A stretch of 64,000 bases of DNA from assembly GCA_907163375.1 (NCBI GenBank), contig CAJQUW010001633.1:304001-368000 (forward strand), in the 5' to 3' direction. The stretch is from Prostheceraeus crozeri (Eukaryota > Platyhelminthes > Polycladida > Euryleptidae). The notes beneath the pieces are model-generated. The model was not told the DNA's origin. It saw only the letters and a program-made list of their open reading frames with translations, and did no database searches. The position numbers and the translations under genes are program-made. Positions 1 to 11,700 of this stretch are shown here, piece after piece (positions within the stretch are counted from its first letter, which is position 1; the number at the start of each line of letters is the position of its first letter).

Positions 1-1026
1 TTCGCAGATTACTTTACTAAATGGCCTGAATGTTTTGCAGTCCCAGACCAGAAGGCAGCAACCATCGCCAGATTATTTGTCGAAAACATAATTGCAACTC
101 ATGGTTGTCCTGAGTGACTGTTATCCGATCGAGGCAGAAATTTCACCTCAGAATTATTAAAAGAAGTATGTCGTTTAACGAATACAGAAAAAGTTTTTAC
201 CACATCATTTCATCCTCAAACAGATGGTCAAGTAGAGCGATTCAACAAAGCACTTACTACGATGTTATCATTTTACACCAGTCGCGACCAGAAGGACTGG
301 GATGTCTTCATTCCATATGTCCTGTTCGCATATAGAGCTGCGAGCCATAGTTATACTAAAGAAAGCCCATTCTTTTTATTGTATGGCCGAGACCCTCTAC
401 TTCCTAGCGATTTAGTTCTTCGAGATCTAACTGAATCGGCCAGCTCAGCTGACGATTATAAAATTAATTTAGCTCGAACCTTATCGGAAGCCTGGAAAGT
501 TGCGAAAGATTACATCGAAAAAGCACAAGATAAGCAAAAGAAATATTACGATAGGAGAGTGACGGTGACCGCTGATAAGTTGGCAATCGGAGATCGCGTT
601 TACGTGCACATGCCAGCTAAAACAAAAGGGCTCACTCCTAAATTGCAGCATAAATGGAAAGGTCCAATGCGTATTACAGAATTGACAGACACTAATTGTA
701 AAATAGTATCAGTGCGTGAGCCCCGCTCCAAGTCCATGTGGGTCCACCTAAATAGGGTTAAACTTGACCGTTCGGCAGGAATCCCGACACTCGTAAATAA
801 TGATAAATCGACAATACTAAGGAGACCTCGGAACTGTATGACGGCGACGATCACACTTCAAGTGACGATGAGGCTGAATCGCTCGGGAGAGCTCAGCCAG
901 AGCGGAAACCGTTAATGACGCGTCAGAAGAGAAAGAGACAGAAGAGGAGGATGAATATGAGGCTGACAGAAATACAAAAACTACTCGATACCCATTGAGA
1001 GGAAGAAAAGCAGCTTATCCACAGTA
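1..1026 (+). pseudogene. Gypsy integrase, C-terminal part of pol (fossil)
   Basis: The translation shows the second half of a retroviral-type integrase core, including the FHPQTDGQVERFNKAL block with the catalytic Glu, and the WDVFIPYVLFAYR segment typical of Ty3/Gypsy integrases. It is followed by the GDRVYVHMP and KWKGPMRI segments of the C-terminal DNA-binding domain. In a live element it would join cDNA into the host chromosome. The N-terminal zinc-binding part lies outside the window. Low-complexity AACCGT-like DNA follows immediately downstream. Confidence 0.85.
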
Positions 1027-1029
1027 AGC

Positions 1030-1112
1030 CCCGGCACCGTAAACCGTAAACCGCTAACCGTAGCCGTAAACTGTTAACCGTAACCGTAAACCGTTAACAG
1101 TAACCGTAAACT
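1030..1112. repeat. AACCGT-like short tandem repeat
   Basis: Imperfect 6-12 bp units related to AACCGT and GTAAACC are repeated about a dozen times, just 3' of the Gypsy pol end and inside the element's 3' untranslated region. This looks like a small internal microsatellite. The unit is not the TTAGGG animal telomere repeat, so there is no reason to read it as a telomere. Confidence 0.7.
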
Positions 1113-1976
1113 GTACGTACGACTTTTAACCAAAAATATTGCTCTATAAAAATGTACTGCTAACCAACCATTTTTTTCAGCATATACCAATCATGTTACT
1201 ATCATATATCTTGTCAGAATGTATGATTGAATGTAACGCAGTGTAAAATAATTTAAGTTATTATTCGCCTAGGTGGCGAAGCAATCAGCAGAGTTGTTGT
1301 CTTGAGTGCTACCGTTGGCATTTTATCTCATCATACATGTATATTTGAAATCCTATAACAACTTATATCGCCACCATATATCCTCGTATACATCTATTAC
1401 TATAGCGCTTTAAGCCTTTACTAAATTCCGCCAGCTAGTGCGGTACGTGCAGTGTTGTCAGTGGTCGAGTTGGGATACAGTTAATTGTACTTTTCGAGTA
1501 ACGACATTTCATGGACTACTCTTAATCATCCTCAGTGCTTCTTACCGTATTATCTTGTTATTCAATTATTCTGTTCATCATGAGGTCACGAGTCTGTGTA
1601 TATATGCTGATGTCTCCATTGATGTGTGTGGACATAGTTTATCTCTCTTTTGGTGATGGTGCGATTGATAGTTCCGGTTATGGTGACCATATGTGTATTG
1701 AATGTTGCGATCAATGAATATCAGTTTTTAACCCCCTGATAGTGACTTTGTACATTGATTGTTATTCTCTCATTCGATATATATGTATATGATTTTACAT
1801 GTTTTCATAACTTATGTGAGGGAGAGCGGACAGTATGAGCAGCATCTTCGCTTGATTGTAATTTTGTCTTCTCTATTTGCTACCATTCACATGCCTCGGT
1901 ATTCGTGATGAACTAAACTCCCTACTTCGAATTTGTGTCAGGTGTTGGGACAACACCTAAATGAAGGGGTATCATA

Positions 1977-2532
1977 TGTAACCGGGCCGAAATATGAAGT
2001 ACGACAATTGGAAAAAATGGAAAATGTAACAAGTTGTAAAGTCCACGGGTGAAGAGGTGAAAATAATTAAATCGCAAATCAGCATACGAGCTCAATCACA
2101 AGATGAAGAGGCAGAGGTGGGAGTGAAATTATATCAGACTCAACGATGTCAAACGAACTTTTCCATCAAGATTGATTTATGACTTTCGAGGCAGTGGACG
2201 CATCCGGTGCGGATGCTTAGGAAGAGGATGGTAGTACAGTATATATAAGTCAACGACCGAACAGTTGTCGTCACCGAACTGAGTATTCTTTTGTGCTTCA
2301 CTTTGTGCGCTGCTCATCCGTTTAGCTCTTCCCCACATAGGCATAATATACGGTGTCTATCGATATCATTATTTTATCTTGAGTGAGCCTTAGTGGGTGA
2401 CACTAACTCTGGGAAAGGTAAACGTGAACTTGTGATTGCTGGAAGCGCAATATAGTTGAGGAAAGGCGATTGAGACGGTAGTAATAGAATTAATAGTTCC
2501 AGAGTGCTAATATATAAATAAATAGGGTTACA
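1977..2532 (+). repeat. Gypsy 3' LTR
   Basis: The segment begins TGTAACC and ends GGTTACA, a perfect 7-bp inverted pair, and is preceded by a purine-rich tract (AATGAAGGGG, about 1960-1970) that could prime plus-strand synthesis. A TATATAA box lies near 2242-2248, where a U3 promoter is expected. The length is 556 bp. The partner 5' LTR is outside the window, so LTR divergence and age cannot be estimated, and no target-site duplication can be checked. Confidence 0.65.
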
Positions 2533-5500
2533 ATACAATGAAATTGGTTTCATATTGTAACGAGTTTGTTTTTCTTCACAATGAATGACTTAACGACATC
2601 TATCGTTTTGGATCAATTTTCAAGTACATTACAAGTAGTATATTCGCTGTATGTTTTACGTTTATAGAGATGATCAACTGATAATAAATGTAAGTACATG
2701 ACCCAACAAATATGAAACACATGAAAATAGTTTAACATCATATAGGCCCCTATTCTAACTAAATACATCAAAAGATTTGTCATCACGCATAATCATGTGA
2801 AATATGGCTCATCTCTCCCAATTATAAATACAAATTGACGCCACTGGCCAAAAAAACCTATGGTGTGATGACATTATTGCCCGGTCCAACATGAGTCATA
2901 TGCAATCTGTATACATGCTTCATCTTCCTTTACAAATTGGATAACCTGTTAACCTCCGTACGACATCTACTCCTGTTCGTCTGTCCTATTCCCGCGATTT
3001 CATTTTGCAATGTCGGCCTTTTGCATCTCAACTTTTGTCCCGATGTGTGAGAAGAAAGTTGTGGTTCTTTGGCATCCGTCGTAATGATTCATTATCCTAT
3101 CATCACCATAGTTCCCACGTGTCAAGCTCCTATGCAACTGATCATGAAACCTCGCAGACAGCTGATTACTCTACCGATAATGTTGTTGCCCAAACCATTT
3201 CGATTAGGATTACAACTTTAACGCACCACCGCCATTGCTTCACCAAACAACCTTATGGTGCATCTACCACGTACGAGCGAGTGAATCTGAACAGCATCAC
3301 CTTTACGAATTATCAATATGTGCCTGCATATTTCAAGAGTCCATTAACCTCACTTTCTTGTCTTCGGACAACTTACTCTTTCCCCATCCGATCCTCTGCA
3401 AATCCTGATTCTCTTTCGCGTCATTTGATTGATATTACTTTGGAAGACACACAATGTCCGCCAGCTCACTGCGACAAATCTGACTCAGGATTACCTCTCC
3501 ATCAAAAATTACCGCGACATAGAAAAGTGAAAGCAAAAACCAGCCGATTCAAAAGCTCTTTCATTTGATGTGCTTGAACTTGAACGCTAATCCCGTCTTT
3601 TTACAGACTGTTTTTCAGTTGTTGCTACGTTTTTATCTTTCTTGTGTCTGATTGATTGCAATACACACAAATGATGTATTTCGTTGCATAAAGAAAATAA
3701 TAATATCATTTCTAAGTTGAGAAATAAGCAACGGTTGAAGACAATTTTTGGAGGACAAAGGCTAATTGAAAAAATATCCCAAACCAATGTCAATGCAATC
3801 CTGAATTATAGTCTGGTTGAAAGCACACGGATCATGCGCTTTCACATGGTACAGAACTTCACATTTGTATAATTTTTGCAGATCACAACGAAATTTCTTC
3901 CCGAAGACAGAGTGCCTATGCCTGGGACACGCTGTTTTTAGTACTTTTCTACCTTCAGCTAAAAGTTTCATGACGAAAACTTTGTTAGATTGATTTGAAT
4001 TTGTGATTACCGAAATGAGGAGCTCGCAAGGATTCAGACGAAAATAAATTATAAAAATCGGTTCAGAACTACAGATTTTAGACGAAAGACATGCTTTTTG
4101 ACAAATGTTGTTACATATAAGATGAATTTACCCATTTATGATAGCCTCTATCTTCTAGCGTATAGAAATTGTCCGATATCTTCACTAAGGACAAACTCCG
4201 ATACAAAACTGTGGAAGTACGGGAACTGTACAGCCTGGGAAGTAGGTCAACGGCACAAAACTGTGGATTTGTGCGAATGTTCAAACATCACAGTGAGTGA
4301 ATTTCGAGGTGAGTAAACAGGTAAACACGGGTTTACACAGTTTACACAGGCAAACACGGTCACCGCCCAGAGATAAACCAGGGTTTTCACGTTGTACTGC
4401 AACTCACAGAGCATCTCAACGGTTCAGGACGCAGCTGCACCGATGACAATTTCTTCTCAAGTCTACCTCTGCAGCTCTCTGCTTCAAAAAAATTGACATA
4501 TATTGGAACAGTTAGAAGCAGCAAGCCCTTTCTTCCGACTATATTGGGGGACATCCGATCAAGAGTTGAATTCTACAGCGTTTTTGCATTTCAACGCGAT
4601 ATGACGTTGGTCTCCTTTGAACCATAAAGAGGAAAAAATATTATCCTTATGTCAACGCATCATCATGGCTCAGAGTCACATCAGATAAGAAACAGATGAC
4701 AGGAAGCCAGCTTATCCTGGATTACAATAGGGCGAATGGAGTTGTAGACAATATTGCCAAGCTTGTTCGAATGTATTCGACCATCAGAAAATCTCGAAGA
4801 TGGCCACCAATGGTTGCATTTCGGAGCCTTTTAGATCTGGCAGCATACAATATTATGTTATCTTCTCTTACGTTCATCCTGAACATGAGGCTGGGAGAGT
4901 CACAGGTGACGACTGTTCCTGGAGAAACTAGTTCCCGATTTGGTGCGCGGTACTGTGTCTGAAAGAGATGCTCCAGTTAGTGCAGTTGCTCCTGCGGACC
5001 GAATGTTGACAATCGAAACCTAGAAAACGTCTTCGCTGCAACTGTTGTCCCAGGAATGCAGACAGCTGAAAAACTTCAGAAACGTGTTCAAAGTGCAATC
5101 TTGCTGTCTGCAAGCAGCATCTAATTAGTGTCTGCACAAGCTGTCTTTGCAGGTGTGCATGTGTTTTTCATATAATGCATTCAGGATAGTTTTTATACAG
5201 AATTTGTAAAAGCAAATATTCAGTGTGGAATCAAGCACGCTCGTTTCTATGAAATTTTGCAAATACAAGTTTATTGTATTTATTTTGAGCTAATTATTAC
5301 AATGCAGCAGCATCTTTTGTTTTCGTGAAATTGTACTGGGACAGTTTGGTTATTATGGCATCATAGTAGGATTGATTTTACTCAACCTGCATACAAAATT
5401 TCAAATTAATTAGAGCCATATAATAATAGAATTACGCATAGAGTAATCATGGAATTACGGTTGGGGTCGCTAGGGACTCCGCTGGTCATTAACGTGAGTT

Positions 5501-5607
5501 TTTGGTCGGAGATAGGGGTCAGTAGTAGCCGCACCCGGAACGTACAATTTTTAATAGTAGCCGCGGCTATTATTCGAAGAAATGCGGTTGCTACTCTACC
5601 TAACATA
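2533..5607. other. No gene recognised
   Basis: About 3 kb of AT-rich sequence. The longest open stretch (about 3005-3568, plus) has no recognisable domain, an unusual composition rich in Ser, Thr and His, and no supporting context, so I do not call it. Short GTAAACAC-like repeats occur near 4320-4370. I see no RNA gene or terminal inverted repeats. Confidence 0.5.
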
Positions 5608-5644
5608 CAGGGTGGGCCAGAAGTCCCCTGCACTTTTTAAAATG
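5608..5644 (+). repeat. Left terminal inverted repeat of the mariner-like element
   Basis: About 37 bp starting CAGGGTGGGCC, preceded by TA at 5606-5607. It pairs with the right repeat with only an indel-type difference near its inner end. Confidence 0.92.
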
Positions 5645-6098
5645 TGAATTATTCCTTAACTTATATAGTAAAAATCGGTGTAGAAATGCTTAAGTTTGAT
5701 TAACATATGTATAGGAGGTCAAATACATGTGATGAGAGCATTTTAGGCATACTTTCCATCTGATAATCTCATTAATTAACCTCATTATCGTTTAGTGTAA
5801 TGTGTAATCAATAAAGATCCAATCTTCTCTTCATAGAGATCCGATCTTCTGATCTTCTGTTCCTTTCAGTTTTTAAAGAAACTGATTGTTCGATATCTCT
5901 ACTTCCTAATTTGAAAATTCCGTTTCAAAGAATTTCATTATCCGATATCTCAACCTGGAAATTTGACAATGATTGGTTTGATTTCATGTCATCATTAATC
6001 GCTTAATTTCAAAGAGATTTGAATTTTTATCGCACTGCATTGTGATTATTGAATAAATATCATTTTGAAGTAAACTGGAGTTCGCTCTGTTGAATCAT

Positions 6099-7166
6099 AT
6101 GATGACTGACTCGTCACCTTACAGTATACCTTTTCGTATTCAAGGAGCGGCATGGTTATACGAATCCGATCGTTCAAATAAAGCAATGCGGGAAGTAAAG
6201 GACAAGTTACGAAGGTCTTATGACGTGGAACCCCCGAGAGGAGAACAGATTCGAAAATGGATGGATAAAATTTTTGAAACAGGAAGTATTAATGACAGTG
6301 CAAGAATTGGTCGTCCCAGCGAGCGAGGTGATTATGCTACAAATGTCGAGGCCTCAGTGGAAACCAACCCTACGCTAAGTTCCAGAAGACGGTCTGAAGA
6401 ATTGAATATTCCCAGAACAACGCTTCGAAGAATATTAAAGTCCGATTTGAATTACAGACCTTTCAAATCCGTGAAGGTTCAGTATCTTTCGGATGATGAT
6501 CGTGATCTCAGAGTCAAATGTTGTCGCGACATTCTAGTCAGATATCCGATTGGCCGCAGGAGGAACCTGCTCTTTTTTTCTGATGAATGTGCATTTTACG
6601 GTGACGGGCGTAATGTCAACTCGGTTTTCTGGAGCAAAGCAAATCCTTTCTTTTGGGAACAAGTTCATCAGCATCCTCCAAGTGTTATGGTATGGGCGGC
6701 AATGAGTAGTGATCACTTAATTGGACCATTTTTCATGGAAGGAGCAATAACCTCTGCACGCTATATTGAATTGCTACGAACGCATTTCATACCAGAATTC
6801 CAGAGACTTGGACTCTTGTATTCCGCTAATTTCCAACAAGACGGTGCCCCTTCCCATACCGCCCATGCTACGAGGGACTATCTCAATACCGTTTTCCCAG
6901 ACAGATGGGTTGGTAAGTTCGGTCCGATTGCCTGGCCTGCACGCAGTCCCGACATGTCTTCCTGTGACAACGCTTTATGGGGAATATTGAAGCGACAGGT
7001 TATTTCAATGAAATGTGAATGTGTTGATGATTTGAAATGTGTCATAAAGAACTTGTTTGAAAGTTTTGACAAAGAGACTCTGAAAAGAATTCATGACCGT
7101 ACTTTCCGTCGAATGCAGTTGTGCATAGATCACCAAGGTAACCAAGTTGACCCTTTTGATAAATAA
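6099..7166 (+). CDS. Mariner/Tc1-type transposase, DDxD
   Basis: A 355-residue cut-and-paste transposase, counted from the ATG pair at 6099. The N-terminal 110 residues look like a helix-turn-helix DNA-binding region (EQIRKWMDKIFETGSI, then SSRRRSEELNIPRTTLRRIL). The DDE/D catalytic core follows, with FFSDECAFYG carrying the first Asp, FQQDGAPSHTA the second, and RSPDMSSCDNALWG the third acidic position. The spacing from the second to the third, counted as in Mos1, is 41 residues, against 34 in classical mariner. That places it in a wide-spaced group (DD41D-like) related to transposases with an N-terminal DUF4817-type domain. No break is visible. A ribosome would also meet an in-frame TTG slightly upstream; ATG is preferred. 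Confidence 0.9.
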   Translation: MMTDSSPYSIPFRIQGAAWLYESDRSNKAMREVKDKLRRSYDVEPPRGEQIRKWMDKIFETGSINDSARIGRPSERGDYATNVEASVETNPTLSSRRRSEELNIPRTTLRRILKSDLNYRPFKSVKVQYLSDDDRDLRVKCCRDILVRYPIGRRRNLLFFSDECAFYGDGRNVNSVFWSKANPFFWEQVHQHPPSVMVWAAMSSDHLIGPFFMEGAITSARYIELLRTHFIPEFQRLGLLYSANFQQDGAPSHTAHATRDYLNTVFPDRWVGKFGPIAWPARSPDMSSCDNALWGILKRQVISMKCECVDDLKCVIKNLFESFDKETLKRIHDRTFRRMQLCIDHQGNQVDPFDK

Positions 7167-7368
7167 GAAAATCCTTTTTTTAAATACTTACTGTTTTTGT
7201 ATTTATTTTCGGAAATTTAGAAGATAAATGGGGCGTATATACATCATTATAAATGTGTATAATCTAGTCATAAAGCAACTCTTAACTTTAATTTGGATGA
7301 TAATTTCAATAATAAATTGATTTATGAGCCGTTAGAGACACTCATTAAGTATAACTTGATGTCTTTTC

Positions 7369-7406
7369 CATTTTCAAAAAGTGCAGGGGACTTCTGGCCC
7401 ACCCTG
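7369..7406 (-). repeat. Right terminal inverted repeat of the mariner-like element
   Basis: Reverse complement of the left repeat, ending ...GGCCCACCCTG at 7406 and followed by TA at 7407-7408. Confidence 0.92.
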
Positions 7407-7927
7407 TACATAATGTATAGATTCACCCATAATCCATCAAACAAGGCTCACACGAATCACATTATGATAAAGCCTCGTCACTCAAAAATTTCCGAAAAGC
7501 AAAACTTCGCGTCGACGAGTTGGTGGGAGCAAGCTTGAAATGACGTGAAACGGTGACTTGCCGTCACATCATGTCACATTAGGATAGAAACTTATGACCA
7601 AAATTTTGTGAGATTAGTTTCATTACTCAAGGTTCGAAATTGACCGTTTCAGATTGCTTGATGCTTAGTCCGGTTTGTTATGTCATAATTTCACGCTTGC
7701 GTTTACCAGACTGGTCAAATCAGTGAAACTTTGCATCATGAAATATTGTGCAATTTTAAGAGATTTGAGTCGTGGGGTTAAAGGTAGCTCCATGGAGGCA
7801 AAAAGTCCTCACACCTTCAACTTGCCACTGCACCACGTTTTTTGTAGATTTCATTGACTGCATTATGTTTGTTTGAAGTGAATTAATATTGTCTGAACTC
7901 AATTTTATTGTTCTCCCCTTGGTGGTA
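7407..7927. other. No gene recognised
   Basis: About 520 bp between the mariner-like element and the dispersed repeat. No open frame has a recognisable product and no terminal repeats were seen. Confidence 0.5.
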
Positions 7928-8080
7928 ATAATAAACAAATTTTAATCAATTCCAAGCCAAAGTCCCAAAAATAATATCAAGTCAATTGCTGCCTATATTC
8001 TGCCTCATTCTTCTCATTTCAATGCCAATGATGCATCAAGATAATGTACATTTCATTTTTAAGGAAATGCGTAGGCAAGT
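7928..8080 (+). repeat. Dispersed repeat, copy 1
   Basis: This roughly 150-bp segment (AATAAACAAATTTTAATC through TTAAGGAAATGCGTAG) recurs in the same orientation near 58463-58612 with scattered differences. It lies directly before a scrap of Polinton capsid gene here but not at the second site. It may belong to an unnamed element or a Polinton flank. Confidence 0.75.
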
Positions 8081-8089
8081 GGACCGATG

Positions 8090-8444
8090 CTTGCCCGGTG
8101 TACGAGCTGTATGGGCCCCTCTTCCTGGACTTTCTGCACCAACCGCGCTGTCTCATCTCCCAGACTGACATGCGCATTCACTTGACCCCGGCTAGTGCGA
8201 AGTTTGCCCTCAACTCATTTGAGACTGCCCGGACAATAAGATGGTGGTTCTGGAGGTAGGCTAGTCGGAGATGAATCTGGCGGTCATCAACGTATGCGCA
8301 CGGCCTGCTGAAAGTGAACGCTCGCTATCCATTGAACCACACAAATATCACTAACTTCTTAATTCCCAAAGGCCAGTTCAACTTCGTGCAGGACCGGCTC
8401 TACCCCCAGCAGGTGCTAAAATTGGTACTGGTGGGGAGTAGGAA
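8090..8444 (+). pseudogene. Polinton major capsid protein fragment (fossil)
   Basis: Short translated stretches, such as GPLFLDFL...ISQTDMRIHLTP and further on NHTNITNFLIPKGQFNF and LYPQQVLKLVLV, resemble the major capsid protein of element 2 (MRVKLTLNKPEFLLNAYA and the YPIQHTKLLTFTIPKDQ region). Only a middle portion of the gene remains and it is badly decayed. It does not belong to E1, whose own capsid gene is a different type. It is best read as a remnant of an older Polinton into or beside which E1 inserted. Confidence 0.6.
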
Positions 8445-8706
8445 AGTCTAGCCCCTTTCACCAACATTTTCACTAAAGTACATGACCTTGCCCCGGGAAT
8501 CGGAGCACACGCCCACGCATCAGAGCACGTGGTTGCTAAGAGGACAGGAAACGGAGCACTCGGAGTACATTCCCACGCATCGGCGCACGTGGTGGCAAAG
8601 AGGACAGGAAACGGAGCACCAATCGGAGCACGTGGCGCCGAGCACTTGTGATGAGTCACGGCAGGGTATATAAGGAAAGACGCTGTCAGAGAAAATCATT
8701 CTCATT
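8445..8706 (+). repeat. Left terminal inverted repeat of E1
   Basis: Matches the reverse complement of 36321-36582 along its full length, best in the inner 200 bp. It contains two tandem 60-bp units starting at 8512 and 8572 (CCCACGCATC... AGAGGACAGGAAACGGAGCA). Palindromic CACGTG E-boxes lie at 8526, 8586 and 8629, a TGAGTCA (AP-1-type) site at 8652 and a TATA box at 8667. Confidence 0.93.
8613..8673 (+). promoter_or_regulatory. Left TIR promoter: CCAAT/GGAGCA block, E-box, AP-1 site, TATA
   Basis: In order: GGAGCACCAATCGGAGCA (8613-8630, a CCAAT core between GGAGCA half-units), CACGTG (8629-8634), TGAGTCA (8652-8658) and TATATAA (8667-8673). The polymerase gene's ATG follows at 8713, about 40 bases after the TATA box. 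The same arrangement is mirrored in the right TIR. Binding by NF-Y, bHLH or AP-1 proteins is inference from the words only. Confidence 0.7.
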
Positions 8707-8712
8707 CTAACC

Positions 8713-11700
8713 ATGCAGTACACGTGTGAATTCTGCCGTCAGTCCTTCTCTCGCTTTCAAGACTGTATTGCCCATGGAGCAGCGGAGACGGGTCGCAACT
8801 ATTGATGGACATGCTGTAAATGGTATGGAGACGAACAAGATTGCCGCGCGTTTAATTATGGCGACGACAATGACTTGCTGTGTCTGGATTGCAACGGAAG
8901 TTTCGACGTGGAGACGTACCATAAGCATGCGTGTGTGGGACGGTGTTGCTACTGTGATGTAGTGGTGAATGCTGAAGCGGAAGGATGGGATGAACATTTG
9001 TGTCCCTACCTGTTTGAGTTCATGCAAGAGGGCGGTGCAGCTGTGGAAGAAGAACGTATCATGGACGGTCGCCGACATAATTATCGATTTACCCCTCCTC
9101 AAGCCACGAATGAATGGAAGACGTATTTGAATTCAATGTATGCGGACTTGTATCGTGTCATTGTGCAACAACACCCCCACGAGGATGTGAAATTGTTTGT
9201 CAGTATGAGTCTCAGGTTTGCTAAGATGGATATGTCGACGGGCGAAGAGGAAGTGAGAGACATCGCCACACCCTCATACATTCATGAAGGTGTCCAAGCA
9301 CGTAACTTTGATACATGGTTCCGTGACATTGTGTCAAAGATTGAAGGTTTTATTGAAGACTATCAAGAAGACGGATCAGGATTTGCGGTGAAGGAAGTGT
9401 TACTAGTTCAAACAAGTTCCTTCCCTAATTTTCGCATGGGCGCACCGATTCCTATTCACCGAGATATCAAGCTCTGCAAAGGCATATGTGTGTTTGAGCG
9501 CAACACGTATACATCACATTGTTTTCAAGACAGTGTCCTCTATGCACTTGCCTACCAAGACAATCGCATTCCTCGACGTGAACGTGTTGATTCCCGCACC
9601 AAGACATCCTATGACATTTATCAGAATCATCTTCCTGCAGTGCGCAAGTTGAATTTGAACCAGTATTATCATCTAGACTTTTCCATGATGACGTCGGAGG
9701 GGTTGATGAATACACGGGATATTCAGGAGTTCGAAAAGAAGAACAATGTCATTGTTCGTATCCACGTACATGACGGTAAAGGATTTGTGGGCCAATTATA
9801 CCCGGTCCGTCAAGCTGTGAAGGAGAACACACGCATCGTTCATCTGGTGATGGTGACGCGGTACGATATGGAGGATCAGTCTGGACATTTTCTTCCCGTG
9901 ACGGATTTTCAGAAATGTGCTCGCATGTGGTATCGGAACATGAACCAAACGCAAGTGAAACGTTTTGAAACATGTGAGTTGTGTAGTTTACGATTCAATT
10001 TCTACGAGAAGGGCGTAAAGTATGGAAAGACAAAGGACATGGCGCACAAAGAACGTCTGGAGCATCAAGCCAAATGCGATCGAGGATTTTTTCAGATGGA
10101 AACGACCCCGGAAGATACGAAACCGCACGAATTTATCGACCACGCGAAAACACTCAACCCCTCGCTGTGATGTATGCGGACATTAAGAGCATGATTGATG
10201 CCGTGTCCAAGAAGCATACGGCAGCGTATGTGGGATCCTATGTGGTGTGGCATCCGGCGCTGGACATGAAAGAATCTGTGGTGATCCATAAGGGGGACGA
10301 GTGTATTCCTGCCTTTATTACACACATCAGACAGGTGAGCTTGTCTATGTTTCGTCACATGGAAGAGACGAAGAGTAGCATGAATCCGACGGAGGCTGAT
10401 ATGTGGTACTATGAACAGACAGCTCAATGTAACATGTGCGGATGTGATGTGAAACCTCCGAAGCAAGGTGAAAGAAATGGGCCTAAGACAAAGGTGCGAG
10501 ACCACGATCATATCACGGGCAAGTATCTGCAAACCCTGTGTAATGCATGTAACCTGCGACTACGTCAATCCCGGACCACATTAAACATCTTGTTTCACAA
10601 TTGGAAGGGGTATGACAGTCACCAGGTGATTGTACAAGGGTTTACCAAGCTGGATCACAAGTATAGGATCGAGCCCATTTATGTGTCAAGAGACAAGACG
10701 TTGGGAGTGACCATCTTTCTTCCCATGCCATCCAATATCATGTATAAACTGCGGTTCATCGATTCGTGTCAGTTTTTGAAAGACTCTCTAAACAATTTGT
10801 CAACGACCATCAGTGACTTTCCTCACTCAAATCACATATTGAGCGACGTCTATCCGAATTGCGATCACACATCTATTCGGAAAGGATATTTTCCCTATAC
10901 ATATTTTGACTGCTGGGATCGTATCCACGAGAGTCAATTGCCTCCGAAGGAAGCATTTTACAATGATTTGAGTGAGAAGGAGTTGGAAGAGGACGAGTAT
11001 GCTGTGGCACAAAAGGCGTGGACAGAGACGGGGTGCAGCACGTTTGAAGATTATATCCACTATTATTTGACAGTGGATGTAGCCTTGCTCGCAGACATCT
11101 TCGAACACTTTCGAAGTGAAATACGCGACGTGTCTGCATTGGACCCCATCCTCTATTTCGGCACACCTGGCTTGACCTATTCATTTTTCTTTAAAAAGAC
11201 ACAGGTCAAGTTGGAGAAATTGCGTGAAGTGGATATGTACCGCGTGTTTGAAGCAGGGATTCGTGGAGGGATGACATTTGTGAATCAGCACCGCGCTCAA
11301 GCAGAAGAAGGCCCTCACCTGTTTTAAGTAGATGCTAACAAATTATACGGAGCGGCCATGATGGGACCTTTGCCGAAGGACGGTTTTTTACCTGGGTACG
11401 ACCGGAGGTCTTGGTGGACATCAACGACGAATGAGTGAGACGATACAATGTCAATGGCACCACGGGTCATGTACTGTGCGTCGATTTGGAGTATCCCCCA
11501 CACGTCCAAGATGCCACGGAAGATTTACCATTGGCTCCTTACCGCGGGGCGGCGAAATGGGAGGACAGGTCTCCCTATATGCAAGACCTATGGCAAGAGT
11601 TGAACGGGAACCGACCCTTTCACTCAGCCGACAAGTTAATGATGACGCACGAGAATCGCAAACAGTATGTGGTGCATATCGCTGCTCTCAAGTATTATAT

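Larger units (their letters stand above)
1..2532 (+). mobile_element. Ty3/Gypsy LTR retrotransposon, 3' part (fossil)
   Basis: The left edge of the window lies inside the pol gene of a Gypsy-type element. The end of an integrase is followed by a non-coding 3' region, a purine-rich tract near 1960-1970 and then an LTR. The element runs off the left edge, so its 5' LTR, gag and most of pol are not visible. It looks broken at least once within the visible coding part. Family assignment rests on the integrase sequence. Confidence 0.85.
5608..7406 (+). mobile_element. Mariner/Tc1-superfamily transposon, apparently complete
   Basis: A 1,799-bp element bounded by terminal inverted repeats that match over about 37 bp (CAGGGTGGGCCAGAAG at each outer end) and flanked on both sides by TA, the target-site duplication of this superfamily. 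It holds one long transposase gene. The near-identity of the repeats and the uninterrupted reading frame suggest a recent insertion. Confidence 0.93.

Noticed and set aside
1030-1112. AACCGT array as telomeric DNA
   Set aside because: Units are irregular, not TTAGGG, and lie inside a Gypsy element's 3' region.
3005-3568. 187-residue plus-strand open frame
   Set aside because: Starts in anonymous sequence, has no recognisable domain, odd composition and no promoter or neighbour support; likely chance.
8378-8723. Open frames within the E1 terminal repeats on both strands
   Set aside because: They arise from the GC-rich tandem 60-bp units of the TIR; the true genes start inward of the TATA boxes.
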